From Achatina immaculata (lineage: Eukaryota; Mollusca; Gastropoda; Stylommatophora; Achatinidae), in the NCBI GenBank assembly GCA_009760885.1, contig CM019713.1, positions 22,390,427 to 22,454,426 on the forward strand: 64,000 nt of DNA. The letters are read 5' to 3'. The notes under the pieces are model-generated. The model saw only the letters and a list, made by a program, of their open reading frames with translations. It had not been told where the DNA came from and searched no databases. The position numbers and the translations under genes are program-made. Shown here in pieces: positions 1-12,604 of the stretch (the first letter of the stretch is position 1; each line of letters begins with the position of its first letter).

Positions 1-24
1 ATGAAGTAACTGTTGACAGTAAAC

Positions 25-116
25 AGATGAATGTGACTAAATATCTCGAGATGACAGATGAATGTGACTATATACCTCAAGATGACATGTGACTAAATAT
101 CTCGAGATGACAGATG
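25..116. repeat. 31 bp tandem repeat, about 3 copies
   Basis: Short degenerate array with core atgacagatgaatgtgac followed by an AAATATCTCGAG-like segment. No gene is seen in 117-400. Confidence 0.7.
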
Positions 117-400
117 TCGCATACTTAAGCTGAAAAATGAATAATATATAGGCAACATAAAGAATTTTCTGAGCCCTTCAAAAGCTACGACGTTAAATAA
201 ACTGTGAGAGAAACACATCACCCCGCCAGAAGTTTGGCGCCAAAACAGAAGAAGAATGACCGTCACACCAGGAGCAGAGCTTTACTTTTCTATCGCAAAC
301 AGTAAAACCACAGGCAACCATACTTTGCAGCAAATTTATTCATTTTAGAAATTAACTATCACCAATTTGTGCTGCCACAGACCTTACCTTCTCTACCACC

Positions 401-896
401 ATCAACACCACTACTACTACTACCACTACTACTACTACTACCACTGCTACTACTACCACTACTACTACTACTACTGCCACTACTTCTGCTACTACTACTA
501 CCACCACTACTACTACCACTACTACTACCACCACTACTACTACCACTACTACTATTACCACTACTACTACCACTATTATTACTACTACTACTACTACCAC
601 TACTACTATTACTACCACTACTACTACCACTACTACCGCCACTACTTCTGCTACTACTACTACTACCACCACTACTACTACCACTACTACCACTATTACT
701 ACCACTACTACTACCACTACTACTATCACTACTATTACCACTACTACTATCACTACTATTACCACTACTACTACTACTACTGCCACTACCTCTGCTACTG
801 CTACTACTAATACTACTACTAATACTAATACTACTAATACTAATACTACTACAACTACTACTACTACTACCACTACTACTACTACCACTGCTTCTG
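401..896. repeat. CTA/CCA trinucleotide array
   Basis: About 500 bp of CTA triplets with interspersed CCA, ATT and TGC triplets. Every frame is open on both strands, giving poly-Tyr, poly-Leu, poly-Ser and poly-Val readings that are artefacts of triplet periodicity. Confidence 0.97.
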
Positions 897-1416
897 CTAC
901 TGACCTGTTTATCACTGCCCATTTTCTCTCTGCCACAATGACGTAGTCAGCACCTGTGCACACATGGTTACCTAAGTAAAGTTACACCAGAAACCACTTT
1001 GCTAATAAGCAAACACGTAACAAAGACAGCGTTTTGATGCTTGGTCTTCATAATGCTGGTAGTCAAGGAGACAGCCAACAGAAAACTACTGACTCTTAAG
1101 GAAACAAAAATAAAGAGTTCATTCTCTCAATGACAAAGAAACAGCCTCCATGAAATTAGTGAATAACTTGAACAATAACGATTGAAATCAGCCATATTGT
1201 ACTGGCGACAGCAGCAGACGATAAGAATGCATCCTTCCCGCGTTACTTAAGTTCTACCAATACAGGACTCCATGAGCCAGAAATAAAAAGTCGCTGAAGT
1301 AAACTTTCGTCAAAATATTTACTCAACTTAGGCAAGAAGAGACAATGATGAATAGGAATTTTTTGAGTGAGAGACTGCTGGCTTCAGTGTGCGTGTGTGT
1401 ATTATATACTAACTAC
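897..1416. other. Unique non-coding sequence
   Basis: No coding region, RNA gene or clear repeat recognised. A short TG-rich stretch lies at 1387-1402. Confidence 0.5.
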
Positions 1417-1972
1417 CTCTCACAGACCATCTAACTACTTCTCATAGATTATCTAGATACCTCTCACAGAACATCTAACTACCTCTCATAGATCATCTAA
1501 CTACCTCTCATAGATCATCTAACTACCTCTCACAGAACATCTAACTACTCCTAACAGAACACCTAACTAACTATCACAGAGCATCTAACTACTTCTAAGA
1601 TCATCAAATTAAGTCTCACAGAACATCTATATACCTCTCACAAATCATCTAACTACCTCTCACAGAACATCTAGATACATCTCACAGAACATCTAACTAC
1701 CTCTCACAGAACATCTAACTACTTCTCACAGAACATCTAACTCTCACAGAACACTTAACTACCTCTCACAGAACACCTACCTACCTCTCACAGAACATCT
1801 AACTACCTCTCACAGAACATCTAACTACCTCTCACAGAACATCTAACTACCTCTCACAGAACACCTAACTACCTCTCACAGAACATCTAACTACCTCTCA
1901 CAGAATATCTAACTATTCCTCACAGAACATCTAGATACGTCTCACAGAACATCTAACTACCTCTCACAGAAC
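1417..1972. repeat. 22 bp minisatellite, about 25 copies
   Basis: The unit contains ctacctctcacagaacatct. Internal copies at 1801 and 1823 confirm the 22 bp step. Copies near 1560-1640 are more diverged than those at 1780-1900. Confidence 0.95.
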
Positions 1973-2373
1973 CTGGATTGAGAAACCCTAATCCACTAAC
2001 AAATAAACTGTTTAGGAACCGCTGTATATCGAAGTCTGTTAAAGCGCTATCGATGTCTCCTTTATCGAGCGCTTAGCGGTGGCGATGAGTCGACTGTGAA
2101 ACATCAGACATTTTATTCAGCAAAGTAAAAAAGCATTTGTCACGCTACTGTAAACAGATAAAATATAAAGTGCTGTGACGAATGTTTCCTGTGAGATCTC
2201 GAGATCCGTGAATACAATTTCGAATTCTTCTGCAAATATATTCTAAAAAGAATTCCGTTCGCATATGAGAACGTAACATCAAATAGTATAGTATAATAAT
2301 AACTACATATAATTTTAAGCACTCGTAGAAAAATACTAACATCCAAAACATTCGGGGAAACAAACTTATGTAC
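1973..2373. other. Unique non-coding sequence
   Basis: AT-rich with no recognisable gene. The open frame on the minus strand at 2140-2406 has no family resemblance and runs into the next array. Confidence 0.5.
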
Positions 2374-3402
2374 CGCTGCCACAGCACACAATGGCATCAG
2401 CAGCACACAATAGCATCAGCAGCACACAATAACATCAGCAGCACACAATAACATCAGCAGCACACAATAACATCAGCAGCACACAATAGCATCAGCAGCA
2501 CACAATAACATCAGCAGCACACAATAACATCAGCAGCACACAATAGCATCAGCAGCACACAATAACATCAGCAGCACACAATAACATCAGCAGCACACAA
2601 TAGCATCAGCAGCACACAATAGCATCAGCAGCACACAATAACATCAGCAGCACACAATAACATCAGCAGCACACAACAGCATCAGCAGCACACAATAACA
2701 TCAGCAGCACACAATAACATCAGCAGCACACAATAACATCAGCAGCACACAATAACATCAGCAGCACACAATAGCATCAGCAGCACACAATAGCATCAGC
2801 AGCACACAATAGCATCAGCAGCACACAATAGCATCAGCAGCACACAATAGCATCAGCAGAACACAATAACATCAGCAGCACACAATAACATCAGCAGCAC
2901 ACAATAACATCAGCAGCACACAATAGCATCAGCAGCACACAATAGCATCAGCAGCACACAATAGCATCAGCAGAACACAATAGCATCAGCAGAACACAAT
3001 AGCATCAGCAGAACACAATAGCATCAGCAGAACACAATAGCATCAGCAGAACACAATAGCATCAGCAGAACACAATAGCATCAGCAGAACACAATAGCAT
3101 CAGCAGAACACAATAGCATCAGCAGAACACAATGGCATCAGCAGAACACAATAGCATCAGCAGAACACAATGGCATCAGCAGCACACAATAGCATCAGCA
3201 GCACACAATAACATCAGCAGCACACAATAACATCAGCAGCACACAATAACATCAGCAGCACACAATAACATCAGCAGCACACAATAGCATCAGCAGAACA
3301 CAATGGCATCAGCAGCACACAATGGCATCAGCAGCACACAATTGCATCAGCAGCACACAATAGCATCAGCAGCACACAATAGCATCAGCAGAACACAATA
3401 AT
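2374..3402. repeat. 19 bp minisatellite, about 54 copies
   Basis: The unit is catcagcagcacacaataa. Two sites vary, AGCACAC/AGAACAC and AATAACA/AATAGCA. The AGAACAC form is concentrated in one block around 2975-3180, the mark of local copy spreading inside the array. Confidence 0.96.
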
Positions 3403-3485
3403 ATGAGGAAAAAAATTTTTTAAATCATTTTTTTCCTGATCTTGTTGCGTGGACTGCGACGCAGCTTAGAGGGAACATAACTGTA

Positions 3486-3665
3486 CTATGTCACCTGACT
3501 GTGATGACTGTCAGAACATACTTGTACTATGTCACCTGACTGTGATGACTGTCAGAACATACTTGTACTATGTCACCTAACTGTGATGACTGTCAGAACA
3601 TACTTGTACTATGTCACCTAACTGTGATGACTGTCAGAACATACTTGTACTATATCACCTGACTG
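3486..3665. repeat. 41 bp tandem repeat, about 4.5 copies
   Basis: Spacing of the tgtcacct core at 3489, 3530, 3571 and 3612 gives the 41 bp period. Confidence 0.93.
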
Positions 3666-3754
3666 ATGATTGCCCGAACAAAATCACATTTAAAACGTGT
3701 TTAAAAGATGTTGCCTGGTATGTAAGTTCGTTTCATATTTATCATAAAGAACTA

Positions 3755-3869
3755 AATTACAGTTGCAATACCAATAATTTACCATGACTATAGATTACAG
3801 TTGCAATACCAATAATTTACCATGACTATAGATTACAGTTGCAATACCAATAATTTATCATGACTATAG
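3755..3869. repeat. 38 bp tandem repeat, 3 copies
   Basis: Core attacagttgcaataccaa repeated three times, nearly identical. Confidence 0.93.
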
Positions 3870-3961
3870 CTCATTTTTTTTTACCGCTGATTTTTTTACG
3901 CAATCTCACGTCGACAACTTAGGGCAACAAAAATATGATCTTTACGTCAACCATTATTTAG

Positions 3962-4085
3962 ACTATTCTTAGACTTTATGATCAATATATCAACCGTTTC
4001 CTAGACTTTATGATCAATATATCAACAGTTTCCTATAATTTATTATCAGTCTATCAACCATATCCTAGACTTTATGATCAAGAAC
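3962..4085. repeat. 32 bp degenerate tandem repeat, about 3.5 copies
   Basis: Core agactttatgatcaatatat repeated with substitutions. Confidence 0.8.
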
Positions 4086-4215
4086 GTCAGGGATACATAC
4101 TATTAACACAAAACAAACGGACGTGATACAAAAACATTATCAACAGATCAGGGTAAAAGTAATGAATTACTGAACTAGAACAGCTCATAAGAGGCGCTAG
4201 AAGAAAAGACTGGAC

Positions 4216-4218
<3 letters not shown>

Positions 4219-4246
<28 letters not shown>

Positions 4247-4247
4247 T
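4219..4247. repeat. GA microsatellite
   Basis: Perfect (GA)n run of about 28 bp. Confidence 0.95.
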
Positions 4248-5154
4248 TACTAAATATGAGTCGCATGAACGATTTTTCTAAGGATTAATCACAGAATAGT
4301 TGCAATTATTCTTCGTCAGCGCCTCGTCCAGTAACAGCGCTATTACTCATCTGTGCTCGCTTGCTGAAGGTGAAGGTAGGCCAGGTACAAAGACAGACCT
4401 GCGACATGTGAAACTGTTTCAAGAATGAAAGTTTTCTAGCAAACCGCATCACTGTGATGCAGTCTACTGCGCCTTAAAACAGTGAAGCACACTGAGGATA
4501 TGATGAAGTTAGTGTCCCAGCTTTCTGTCAATATTATTTTGAACAGATTTTATATGTCAGCACTATGCAAATAATGGAATATAAACAATACAGAATCCTA
4601 CACAAAAATACACTCAACATATTTTAACGATGTTCCACAATCAATCTAGCAACAGAAGGGCGTACGTACAAGGCCATGACCTAGAAAAGTTAGGAACAAA
4701 GCATGGCAATCGACGACAGAAATGAGGAAAAGTTTCGTGAGCAATAAAATGTCTAGAGTAGAGAGTATAACAAAGTGTGCTATGATCTGAGTGTGAACTT
4801 CCATTACTGTTTCTATAGGATTTGTTTTATTGGATTTCTATCTGCCGCCAGGCTGTGAATAAGAGGCCACGTCATTTTCATTAGTGGAGCCCTTTATCTG
4901 TGTTTGTGACCTAGTTTGGCTTCCAGCACGGAAGGCAACATACAGCTCCTATCACTCTAGACCCATAAACGTCAGGTCTCGAGTGTGGCTGACTCCATGC
5001 CTGGATAGGCTCCTGATAATTATTAAATCACTCAGCGACAACACTTGAAGGGCTTGAAGGAATCCAACTTTAGATCTGGCTTCATCAAGCATGAAATAAA
5101 TCGACATGCAAGGACAAATAAGAGAAATAAAGCGTGCGTTCGATGTTTGCCATT
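4248..5154. other. Unique non-coding sequence
   Basis: About 900 bp without a recognisable gene, transposon or array. Composition is close to the other unique stretches. Confidence 0.5.
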
Positions 5155-5450
5155 TCAGATCAGTAAAATTATCTCAGATCAGCAACAATATCTCAGATCA
5201 GTAAAATTATCTCAGATCAGTAACAATATCTCAGATCAGCAACAATATCTCAGATCAGTAACATTATCTCAGATCAGTAACTTTATCTCAGATCAGTAAC
5301 ATTATCTCAGATCAGCAACAATATCTCAGATCAGTAACATTATCTCAGATCAGCAACAATATCTCAGATCAGTAAAATTATCTCAGATCAGCAACAATAT
5401 CTCAGATCAGTAACAATATCTCAGATCAGTAACTTTATCTCAGATCAGCA
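5155..5450. repeat. 19 bp minisatellite, about 15 copies
   Basis: The unit is tctcagatcagcaacaata, with AGTAACATT and AGTAAAATT variants. Confidence 0.94.
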
Positions 5451-5492
5451 ACCACCGTATTACTCCAGCATTATCTGCCGGTCAGAATCTTC

Positions 5493-6540
5493 TGTTCATC
5501 TATTAGCTGGTGAATGTCCCCTGGTACTTCCATGATCTATTAGCTGCTGAATGTCCCCTGGTACTTCCATGATCTATTAGCTGCTGAATGTCCCCTGGTA
5601 CTTCCATGATCTATTAGCTGCTGAATGTCCCCTGGTACTTCCATAATCTATTAGCTGCTGAATGTCCCCTGGTACTTCCATAATCTATTAGCTGCTGAAT
5701 GTCCCCTGGTACTTCCATAATCTATTAGCTGCTGAATGTCCCCTGGTACTTCCATAATCTATTAGCTGCTGAATGTCCCCTGGTACTTCCATAATCTATT
5801 AGCTGCTGAATGTCCCCTGGTACTTCCATAATCTATTAGCTGCTGAATGTCCCCTGGTACTTCCATGATCTATTAGCTGCTGAATGTCCCCTGGTACTTC
5901 CATGATCTATTAGATGCTGAATGTCCCCTGGTACTCTCATGATCTATTAGCTGCTGAATGTCCCCTGGTACTCTCATGATCTATTAGCTGCTGAATGTCC
6001 CCTGGTACTCTCATGATCTATTAGCTGCTGAATGTCCCCTGGTACTCTCATGATCTATTAGCTGCTGAATGTCCCCTGGTACTCTCATGATCTATTAGCT
6101 GCTGAATGTCCCCTAGTACTCTCATGATCTATTAGCTGCTGAATGTCCCTTGGTACTCTCATGATCTACTAGCTGCTGAATGTCCCCTGGTACTCTCATG
6201 ATCTATTAGCTGGTGAATGTCCCCTGGTACTCTCATGATCTATTAGATGCTGAATGTCCCCTGGTACTCTCATGATCTATTAGATGCTGAATGTCCCCTG
6301 GTACTCTCATGATCTATTAGAGGCTGAATGTCCCCTGGTACTCTCATGATCTATTAGCTGCTGAATGTCCCCTGGTACTTCCATGATCTATTAGATGCTG
6401 AATGTCCCCTGGTACTCTCATGATTTATAGATGCTGAATGTCCCCTGGTACTCTCATGATCTATTAGCTGTTGAATGTCCCCTGGTACTCTCATGATCTA
6501 TTAGCTGCTGAATGTCAACTGGCACTCCCATGATCTATCC
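5493..6540. repeat. 37 bp minisatellite, about 28 copies
   Basis: Core ctgctgaatgtcccctggta. The left half mostly carries ACTTCCAT and the right half ACTCTCAT, so the array has two sequence domains. It ends against a C-run plus A-run at 6547-6568. Confidence 0.96.
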
Positions 6541-6696
6541 CGTTTTACCCCCCCCCCCCAAAAAAAAATGTGATGTGGACAGAATATGAGAGAGTTATAG
6601 TGATAGTGAAAGTGAAAGTGGAGGTAAGTGACGATACAAGAGAGGAAAGAGTGATAGCTTCAAGAATATATATAGAAAAGAAAGAACAAACAAAAC

Positions 6697-6903
6697 GCCA
6701 AATCTCAACCCAGAACTCTGTACTACAGAAGCCATATCTCAACCCAGAACCCTGTACTACAAAAGCCATATCTCAATCCAGAACCCTGTACTACAGAAGC
6801 CATATCTCAACCCAGAACCCTGCACTACAGAAGCCATATCTCAACCCAGAACCCTGCACTACAGAACCCATATCTCAACCCAGAACCCTGTACTACAGAA
6901 GAC
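6697..6903. repeat. 34 bp minisatellite, 6 copies
   Basis: Core agccatatctcaacccagaa; tactac at 6721 and 6755 shows the 34 bp step. Confidence 0.94.
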
Positions 6904-6950
6904 TGACAAGCTTGCCAGAAACATGCACGTGTTTCTAAACCAGACTTTAA

Positions 6951-7197
6951 AAGGTAAAGGTAATCTTGTCATGCCTTAGAGGCACATAGGGATATGGTGT
7001 TAGTGCCCATATTTTCCTTGACCTGTCAGTACACTAGAGGCTGATATGGTCAGTATCACGCCTGGCCGCCTTTCCTTCCCCAACTCCAGAAGAAGTCGGG
7101 TACCCACTTCTACAGCTGGGTGACTGGGGTGCCTGCGGCCGGATTCGAACTCCCGACCTTCGCCATGAGAGACCAGTGCACTAACCACTGCGCCACT
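6951..7197 (-). mobile_element. tRNA-derived SINE, full length, with 10 bp TSD
   Basis: Read on the minus strand, the 5' end has a tRNA-like head. A-box-like GGCGCAGTGGTTAGTGCA comes first, then a B-box GAGTTCGAATCC about 35 bp later. A body containing GTAGAAGTGGGTACC and a T-rich tail ending in TTACCTTTACC follow. A perfect CAGACTTTAA direct repeat flanks it at 6941-6950 and 7198-7207. Pol III transcription from the internal boxes and LINE-driven retroposition follow from the family. Related cores appear at 54903-55158 and, less clearly, at 41866-41985. Confidence 0.9.
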
Positions 7198-7440
7198 CAG
7201 ACTTTAACTACAAACAAAAAAAACACTTTTAGTATGATTTTGTAGTCAAATTTTTATCTCCCCAACTCCTTCCCCCCACCCGCCCCCAAAGCTTATCTTT
7301 CTCGTTCATCACCCTCCAACCTCAATCTCATCGCCTACTTCCTCATAATCTTATCTTTTTTTTCCACGTATCTTAAGATTTTATGACAGTTAAAAACGGA
7401 ACAATTGTTTGGCACTGGAATTCTAATGCTACGTTACACA

Positions 7441-7676
7441 GAAGGGAGAGAAGACAGAAAGATCATACTGAAGGGAGAGAAGGCAGAAAGATCATACTGA
7501 AGGGAGAGAAGACAGAAAGATCATACTGAAGGGAGAGAAGACAGAAAGATCATACTGAAGGGAGAGAAGACAGAAAGATCATACTGAAGGGAGAGAAGAC
7601 AGAAAGATCATACTGAAGGGAGAGAAGACAGAAAGATCATACTGAAGGGAGAGAAGACAGAAAGATCATACTGAAG
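7441..7676. repeat. 29 bp minisatellite, 8 copies
   Basis: Core gaagggagagaagacagaaa; copies almost identical. The 7208-7440 gap before it holds nothing recognisable. Confidence 0.96.
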
Positions 7677-7817
7677 CAACATGTCCTTTCTAAGCAACCG
7701 ATCATCGCAAACAAAAGTCACAGGCTCATCAACTGCTTCATGAAGATAAAAGATAAAAGAGCTGAACAGAACATTAAGGCAAGTCTAAGAAGATACTGGA
7801 TACATTTTTGTTTAATG

Positions 7818-8102
7818 TTCACCAAGACGTACCACCAACATGTGCCACCAACACGTCCCACCAAGACGTGCCACCAACATGTGCCACCAACACGTGCCAC
7901 CAAGACGTACCACCAACATGTGCCACCAAGACGTGCCACCAAGACGTACCACCAACATGTGCCACCAAGACGTGCCACCAAGACATGCCACCAATACATG
8001 CCACCAAGACGTGCCACCAAGACGTGCCACCAAGATGTGCCACCAACACGTGCCACCAACACATGCCACCAACACATGCCACCAACACGTGCCACCAACA
8101 AC
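7818..8102. repeat. 13 bp minisatellite, about 22 copies
   Basis: The unit is accaagacgtgcc, with AACATG, AACACG and AATACA variants. Three units make 39 bp, so all frames stay open and give artefactual His/Pro-rich and Trp/Gly/Val-rich readings. Confidence 0.95.
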
Positions 8103-8225
8103 TAGAACAACGTTTTTCCCTGGGAAACACAACTGTAAACGTCAGATTGCAAAGACGTAAACTGTCGGACGAACAACATGCCTGGACGTCCGATAAGTTG
8201 CTAATCAGCATGAACATGAAAGCTA

Positions 8226-8325
8226 TGAGATGTCTATATGTTGAAATGTCTATATGTTGATATGTCTATATGCTGAGATGTGTAAATGTTGAGATTTGTA
8301 TGTGTTGAGATGTGTATATGTTGAG
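8226..8325. repeat. 16-18 bp degenerate tandem repeat
   Basis: About six copies of a tgttgagatgtgtatatg-like unit. Confidence 0.75.
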
Positions 8326-8805
8326 AAAAATAATAAGCATTTCTTGGAGAAAAGAAAAGAAAAAGTTTTGATAACGGAATTATAAAAATCTAAAAGGAGA
8401 ACAAAGAAAAAGGACAGGGAGATAATTATTACAGCGCTTCAGTCGTATCAGTGTATGTTGGCATTTGCTGAAAGTAAAGATTGAATTATACTCAGGTAGA
8501 GTATAATCTCAGTATCATCAAGGAAGAACTGGAAGCATTAGGACAGCTCGACACAGAAATAATTACCAGATTTCTGAATGACATCTAGAACAGTAACTAT
8601 GTCCCATCAGACCTTTTGCAATCAGTTTTCATTGCCCTACCAAAGAAACAAGGTGCAGTTGAATGTGAAGACCACTGAACCATTAGTCTTATGAGCCTTG
8701 TTACCAAAATCCTGCTTAGTATTGTCATGAGAAGAGTCAGGGGCAAAATAAAACCAGAAATCGCTGAAGAACAGTGTGGATTCGTCGAAGGAAAAGGCAC
8801 AAGTA

Positions 8806-8810
<5 letters not shown>

Positions 8811-8882
<72 letters not shown>
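8811..8882. repeat. Compound (AT)n(AG)n microsatellite inside the LINE RT frame
   Basis: AT repeat 8811-8838 followed directly by AG repeat 8839-8882, interrupting the RT coding sequence between GTSNAIY and the segment that follows. Confidence 0.95.
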
Positions 8883-8885
<3 letters not shown>

Positions 8886-9046
8886 ACTGATGGAAAGATC
8901 AACAGAAGTAAAGACTGACCTATAGTCATGCTTCATAGGTTACTGTAAAACATTCGATAAAGTGAGACACAGAAATTATAAGAATACTGGAAGACATCAA
9001 CACAGATGGGAAAGATCTACACATTTACTGGCAGCAGTCAGCAGCA

Positions 9047-9544
9047 ATGAAGGCTGAGAACAAAATAGGAGCATTCCACGACATAAAACTGAGAGTGAGA
9101 CAAGGATGTGTTCTATCTCCTGACCTCTTCTCCTTGTACAGCGAAAACACAATGAGAAATATAGAGAGCATGCCAGGAGTATCAATTGACGGGTACAACC
9201 TTAACAACTTAAGATATGCAGACGACACAGTTCTGATTGCTAAAAGTGAAGGGAACTACAGGTTCTTCTGGAAAAGAGTACAGCGTGAAATGGACGCCAT
9301 GGAAATGTGGTTCACAAGGATATTGAAGATACCATGGACAGCTAAGAAAACCAAAGAAGTATTAAGAGAGGCTGGAGTTAAAAGGCACATTACAGCAAAG
9401 ATCAGAGGTAGACAAGCGAGATTTGTAGGATATTTTCTGAGAAAATATTTTCTGAGCCACATTGTGGCAACTGGAAAAACTGAGGAAGAAGAGACAGAGG
9501 AAGACAGAGAGAGAAGTTACTGGATGGGGTGTCAGTATGGCTAG
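9047..9544 (+). pseudogene. Reverse transcriptase palm/C-terminal fragment of the LINE
   Basis: An open stretch of 165 codons. Residues about 15-35 carry RVRQGCVLSPDLFSLYSEN, a conserved RT block, and residues about 57-64 read RYADDTVL, the catalytic Asp pair. After residue 72 the thumb region is missing and the frame jumps to the C-terminal domain. The frame then shifts again near 9530, where the conserved end of the protein continues in another frame. The starting Met is arbitrary, because homology continues upstream in broken frames. It cannot be a functional polymerase. Confidence 0.8.
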
Positions 9545-9799
9545 GAAGAAAGTCACCAGCGGATCTCATAATCAAGTCTAAAGACAGGGAACTGTGGAGA
9601 GAAATGATCGCCTACGCCACGCGGTACGGCACTTGAATGATTGAGAGTATGATAAGTGTGTGTCTCTCTGTGTGTCTGTGTGTATGTCTTTCAAGATACA
9701 GAAAGCTGTCGTTTCACTGAATCCAACTTTGCCATGATGATGATGATGATGTATAACAATGGACTTGTGCGCACTATCATATTATTGATGATGATAGAA

Positions 9800-11307
9800 G
9801 ATGATTAAGTTTTTCTTTTGATCATAACACGTCACATGTTTCACATGCACTGCCGCACTCACTAGATCAAATCCGATGAAAATCTTCCTTGAATTCATTT
9901 ATTCTGTCAGATAAGATCAAGCTGTATTGTCGACAACATCACTAGAATTATGATGTAATATTACATAATCTTCGCTAGTTTCCTCGTTGAAGCACATATT
10001 TGTTCATAATATCAAACTGTATCATATTCTACATACAGCATTTCGGCAATGTTCTCAACTTCACAATATTCTACACTTGATACGTGGACCTTTCCTAACT
10101 CAGTATTTTATCAGATCTGCAACACGAGGTCAACCAATTACACGACTAAATCACTGTACTCGAAGTTTCAAAAGTATCAGTTCTTAGTAATCACCTGAAT
10201 CACTTGAAACACATCTTCAATCTGTTCTAAAACTACTTCTTACAAACTGGTTTTCCTGAGTATCTTTGCTGTAAGTGTTCATCTGTTCCATCTGTCGTTA
10301 CCTACGTCTTCTTTCTCTCTCGTGTCTTCTCTGGAGTGTATTCTACTTCTGCTGTACTTCTCTGATTCTCTGTTCTTTTCTTATTGTATGTCCTTCTGTT
10401 CTTCTCTTGTCTGTCTACTTCTGACGATCCCCCTCACTTGTCCGCTAGCCTCTGGACTTCCTCTTCTTGGGTGCTCCTTCCTTCTCGTGCTCCTTCCTTT
10501 GACGTCTGGACCGGTCTCTATACACTGACCGTCCTTGTTCCTCCGTCTTCAGGCTCCCTCCTCTGTCTCCTCTCTCCTGTACTTCCGTACCTCTTCGTCC
10601 CCTCTCTTGCCTCTCCGCCCGCTCTCCAAGTCCAGTTTGATGAATTAACCAATAAGTATTTTGCCTCCACCCGTCAAATGTCCACTGGTTCCCATTAGTG
10701 TTCTGATTGTCCATCATTCAAACTGCCCCGTGACTTATATGTCGTAAGTGAATTATCCAACAGACCACGCCTCTAAATATTTAATTAGTCAGCTGGTCGA
10801 GTTGGTCACTCCTTTATTTAAAAACCGTGTGCAATAGCGTCCTAACGGGTGTCACATAACAGGTGTCATGTGTGTCAGTCTACGTAAAAATTCGTCAATA
10901 CAATTGTTATTTATCTAAGTCATTATTTTGCTCTTTCATGTCTGACGTTTTATTGGGTCCTCGCTTTTCATTGTTTCTGCCTTTTCTATTCGTCTTTTCT
11001 ATTTTGTTTACACGTGTCAACTTCCAGTCACCGCTTTGTTATCACTGGACCATCCTACTTTCCTTCCTTTGTATTATCTATATCTCAGTGTCACCGAAGT
11101 CTCGTCTTTTTCTATTCACTGTTGCCACTGATTACTTTTGTCCGCGTCTTGTTCTAGTGTCATGGAAGTTCTATGCCTTTCTCTTCCTTTCCTACATACT
11201 TTTCTCTGTCGCTATTCGATGTTACTATTTTGTTTACAGTATATGTTCATATCATATTCATTAATAATAATAATAACTATAATCATTACTTACAAGGCCA
11301 TGCCACA
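9800..11307. repeat. RepB copy 1, unclassified interspersed repeat of about 1.5 kb
   Basis: Alignable by eye with 59400-61440 over its whole length. Shared blocks include tctgcaacacg near 10118, a pyrimidine-rich middle (10270-10640), ctaaatatttaatt near 10772, a TATA-like ctttatttaaaaacc near 10812, and an end with AAT repeats then acttacaaggccatgc. No coding capacity is seen. Both copies abut trinucleotide-type repeats. It could be an LTR-type or non-autonomous element; I cannot classify it, and the exact ends are uncertain. Confidence 0.75.
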
Positions 11308-11309
11308 GA

Positions 11310-11378
11310 TGATGATGATGATGATGACGATGACGATGATGATGATGATGATGATGATGACGACGACGACGATGAATT
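11310..11378. repeat. GAT/GAC trinucleotide repeat
   Basis: About 23 triplets directly after the end of RepB copy 1. Confidence 0.95.
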
Positions 11379-11503
11379 AATGAAATAGACGATTGAGCAG
11401 ATATCAAATTAAGGAAATGAAGAGCGCACAAGTTAGTTACAAGACAACAAATATGAGCAGACATGAGTCACTGTTAGCTGACAATGGACGTCATCACCAT
11501 CTA

Positions 11504-12014
11504 CTCTTCTCTCCTAGATAACAAATGTTACTCACTACTCTACTCTCTTAGATAACAAATGTTACTCACTACTCTACTCTCTTAGATAACAAATGTTACT
11601 CACTACTCTACTCTCTTAGATAACAACTGTTACTACTCTACTCTCCTAGATAACAAATGTTACTCACTACTCTACTCTCTTAGATAACAATTGTTACTCA
11701 CTACTCTACTCTCTTAGATAACAATTGTTACTCACTACTCTACTCTCTTAGATAACAATTGTTACTCACTACTCTACTCTCTTAGATAACAATTGTTACT
11801 CACTACTCTACTCTCTTAGATAACAATTGTTACTCACTACTCTACTCTCTTAGATAACAAATGTTACTCACTACTCTTCTCTCCTAGATAACAAATGTTA
11901 CTCACTACTCTACTCTCTTATATATCAACTGTTACTCACTACTCTACTCTCCTAGATAACAATTGTTACTCACGATTCTACTCTCCTAGATAAAAAATGT
12001 TACTCACTACTCTA
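11504..12014. repeat. 34 bp minisatellite, about 15 copies
   Basis: Core cttagataacaattgttact; variants are AACAAATG and AACAATTG. Confidence 0.95.
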
Positions 12015-12600
12015 AGCTGTACTTATAAGCTGAAAACAAAAAGAAGCAGGCTTTGAACTATTTGTAGGACAGCAAGAGCTGACAAGAGATCAGTCAGGCT
12101 TTGTCCAGTTTTCTGGCCACGTCATGATAACAAAAGCTGTTATTTCATTGGAGACGTGAATGAGGGTGACAAAAGACACTTTTACCATGGTAACACAAGA
12201 CACTTTAAACGGCGATGAACATCAAAATGTCATTTTAAGAAAAACGTTCATTCTTAGGGCAGCTTGGGAAATAACGTTTCGGCAAGATAAATGATGAAAA
12301 ACTGATGTTCAGTTAGTCGTCGTCATCATCATCATCATCACGTTCCTTCACCATACTACACAGTTAACTGTGAGAGGTGTATAGTTCTGTCTATCTTTAC
12401 GCCTTCTCTGTGTAGCTGGTCATGCTATCTTCTACCTAACCTTCTTGTTGTCTGAGTACACTGATATAAAGTGGGAGGCAAGACAAGTGGGGGGGGAGAG
12501 GGGGTTATGGGTTCGAGCCTCACTAGTTGGCAAAGTGTTTGTTTTTTTTTTACGTTATATTTTAGAGTATGACAATATTTATTTGTCTTTAACAAGAACG
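12015..12600. other. Unique sequence with a weak tRNA-like B-box
   Basis: Contains a short CAT repeat at 12325-12341 and a B-box-like GGGTTCGAGCCT near 12507. The box is followed by CACTAGTTGGC and a T-run, possibly a worn SINE remnant on the plus strand. No A-box is clear and no gene is seen. Confidence 0.4.
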
Positions 12601-12604
12601 GAAA

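Larger units (their letters stand above)
8487..9757 (+). mobile_element. Decayed RTE-like LINE, 5'-truncated
   Basis: Pieces of reverse transcriptase lie in order on the plus strand. LPKK near 8640, EEQCGFVEGKGTSNAIY near 8770, a finger/palm segment with CFIGYCKTFDK near 8925, then RVRQGCVLSPDLFSLY near 9090 and YADD near 9220. The C-terminal region with HIVATGKTEEEE ends in WREMIAYATRYGT near 9633. Similarity to BovB/RTE proteins is from family knowledge. In-frame stops (near 8588 and 8670), frameshifts, a microsatellite at 8811-8882 and a deletion after YADD make it dead. The 3' end is a short ATG-repeat tail at 9732-9752. There is no endonuclease domain. Confidence 0.85.

Noticed and set aside
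352..963. Long poly-Val, poly-Ser, poly-Leu and poly-Tyr open frames
   Set aside because: They are six-frame readings of the CTA trinucleotide array, open on both strands because of triplet periodicity.
2374..3402. CRISPR-like array
   Set aside because: Units follow each other directly with no unique spacers, and this is animal DNA. The same applies to every other array in the window.
8101..8140. Another hAT-like terminus (tgtttcccaggg on the minus strand)
   Set aside because: No matching partner end was found at a reasonable distance.
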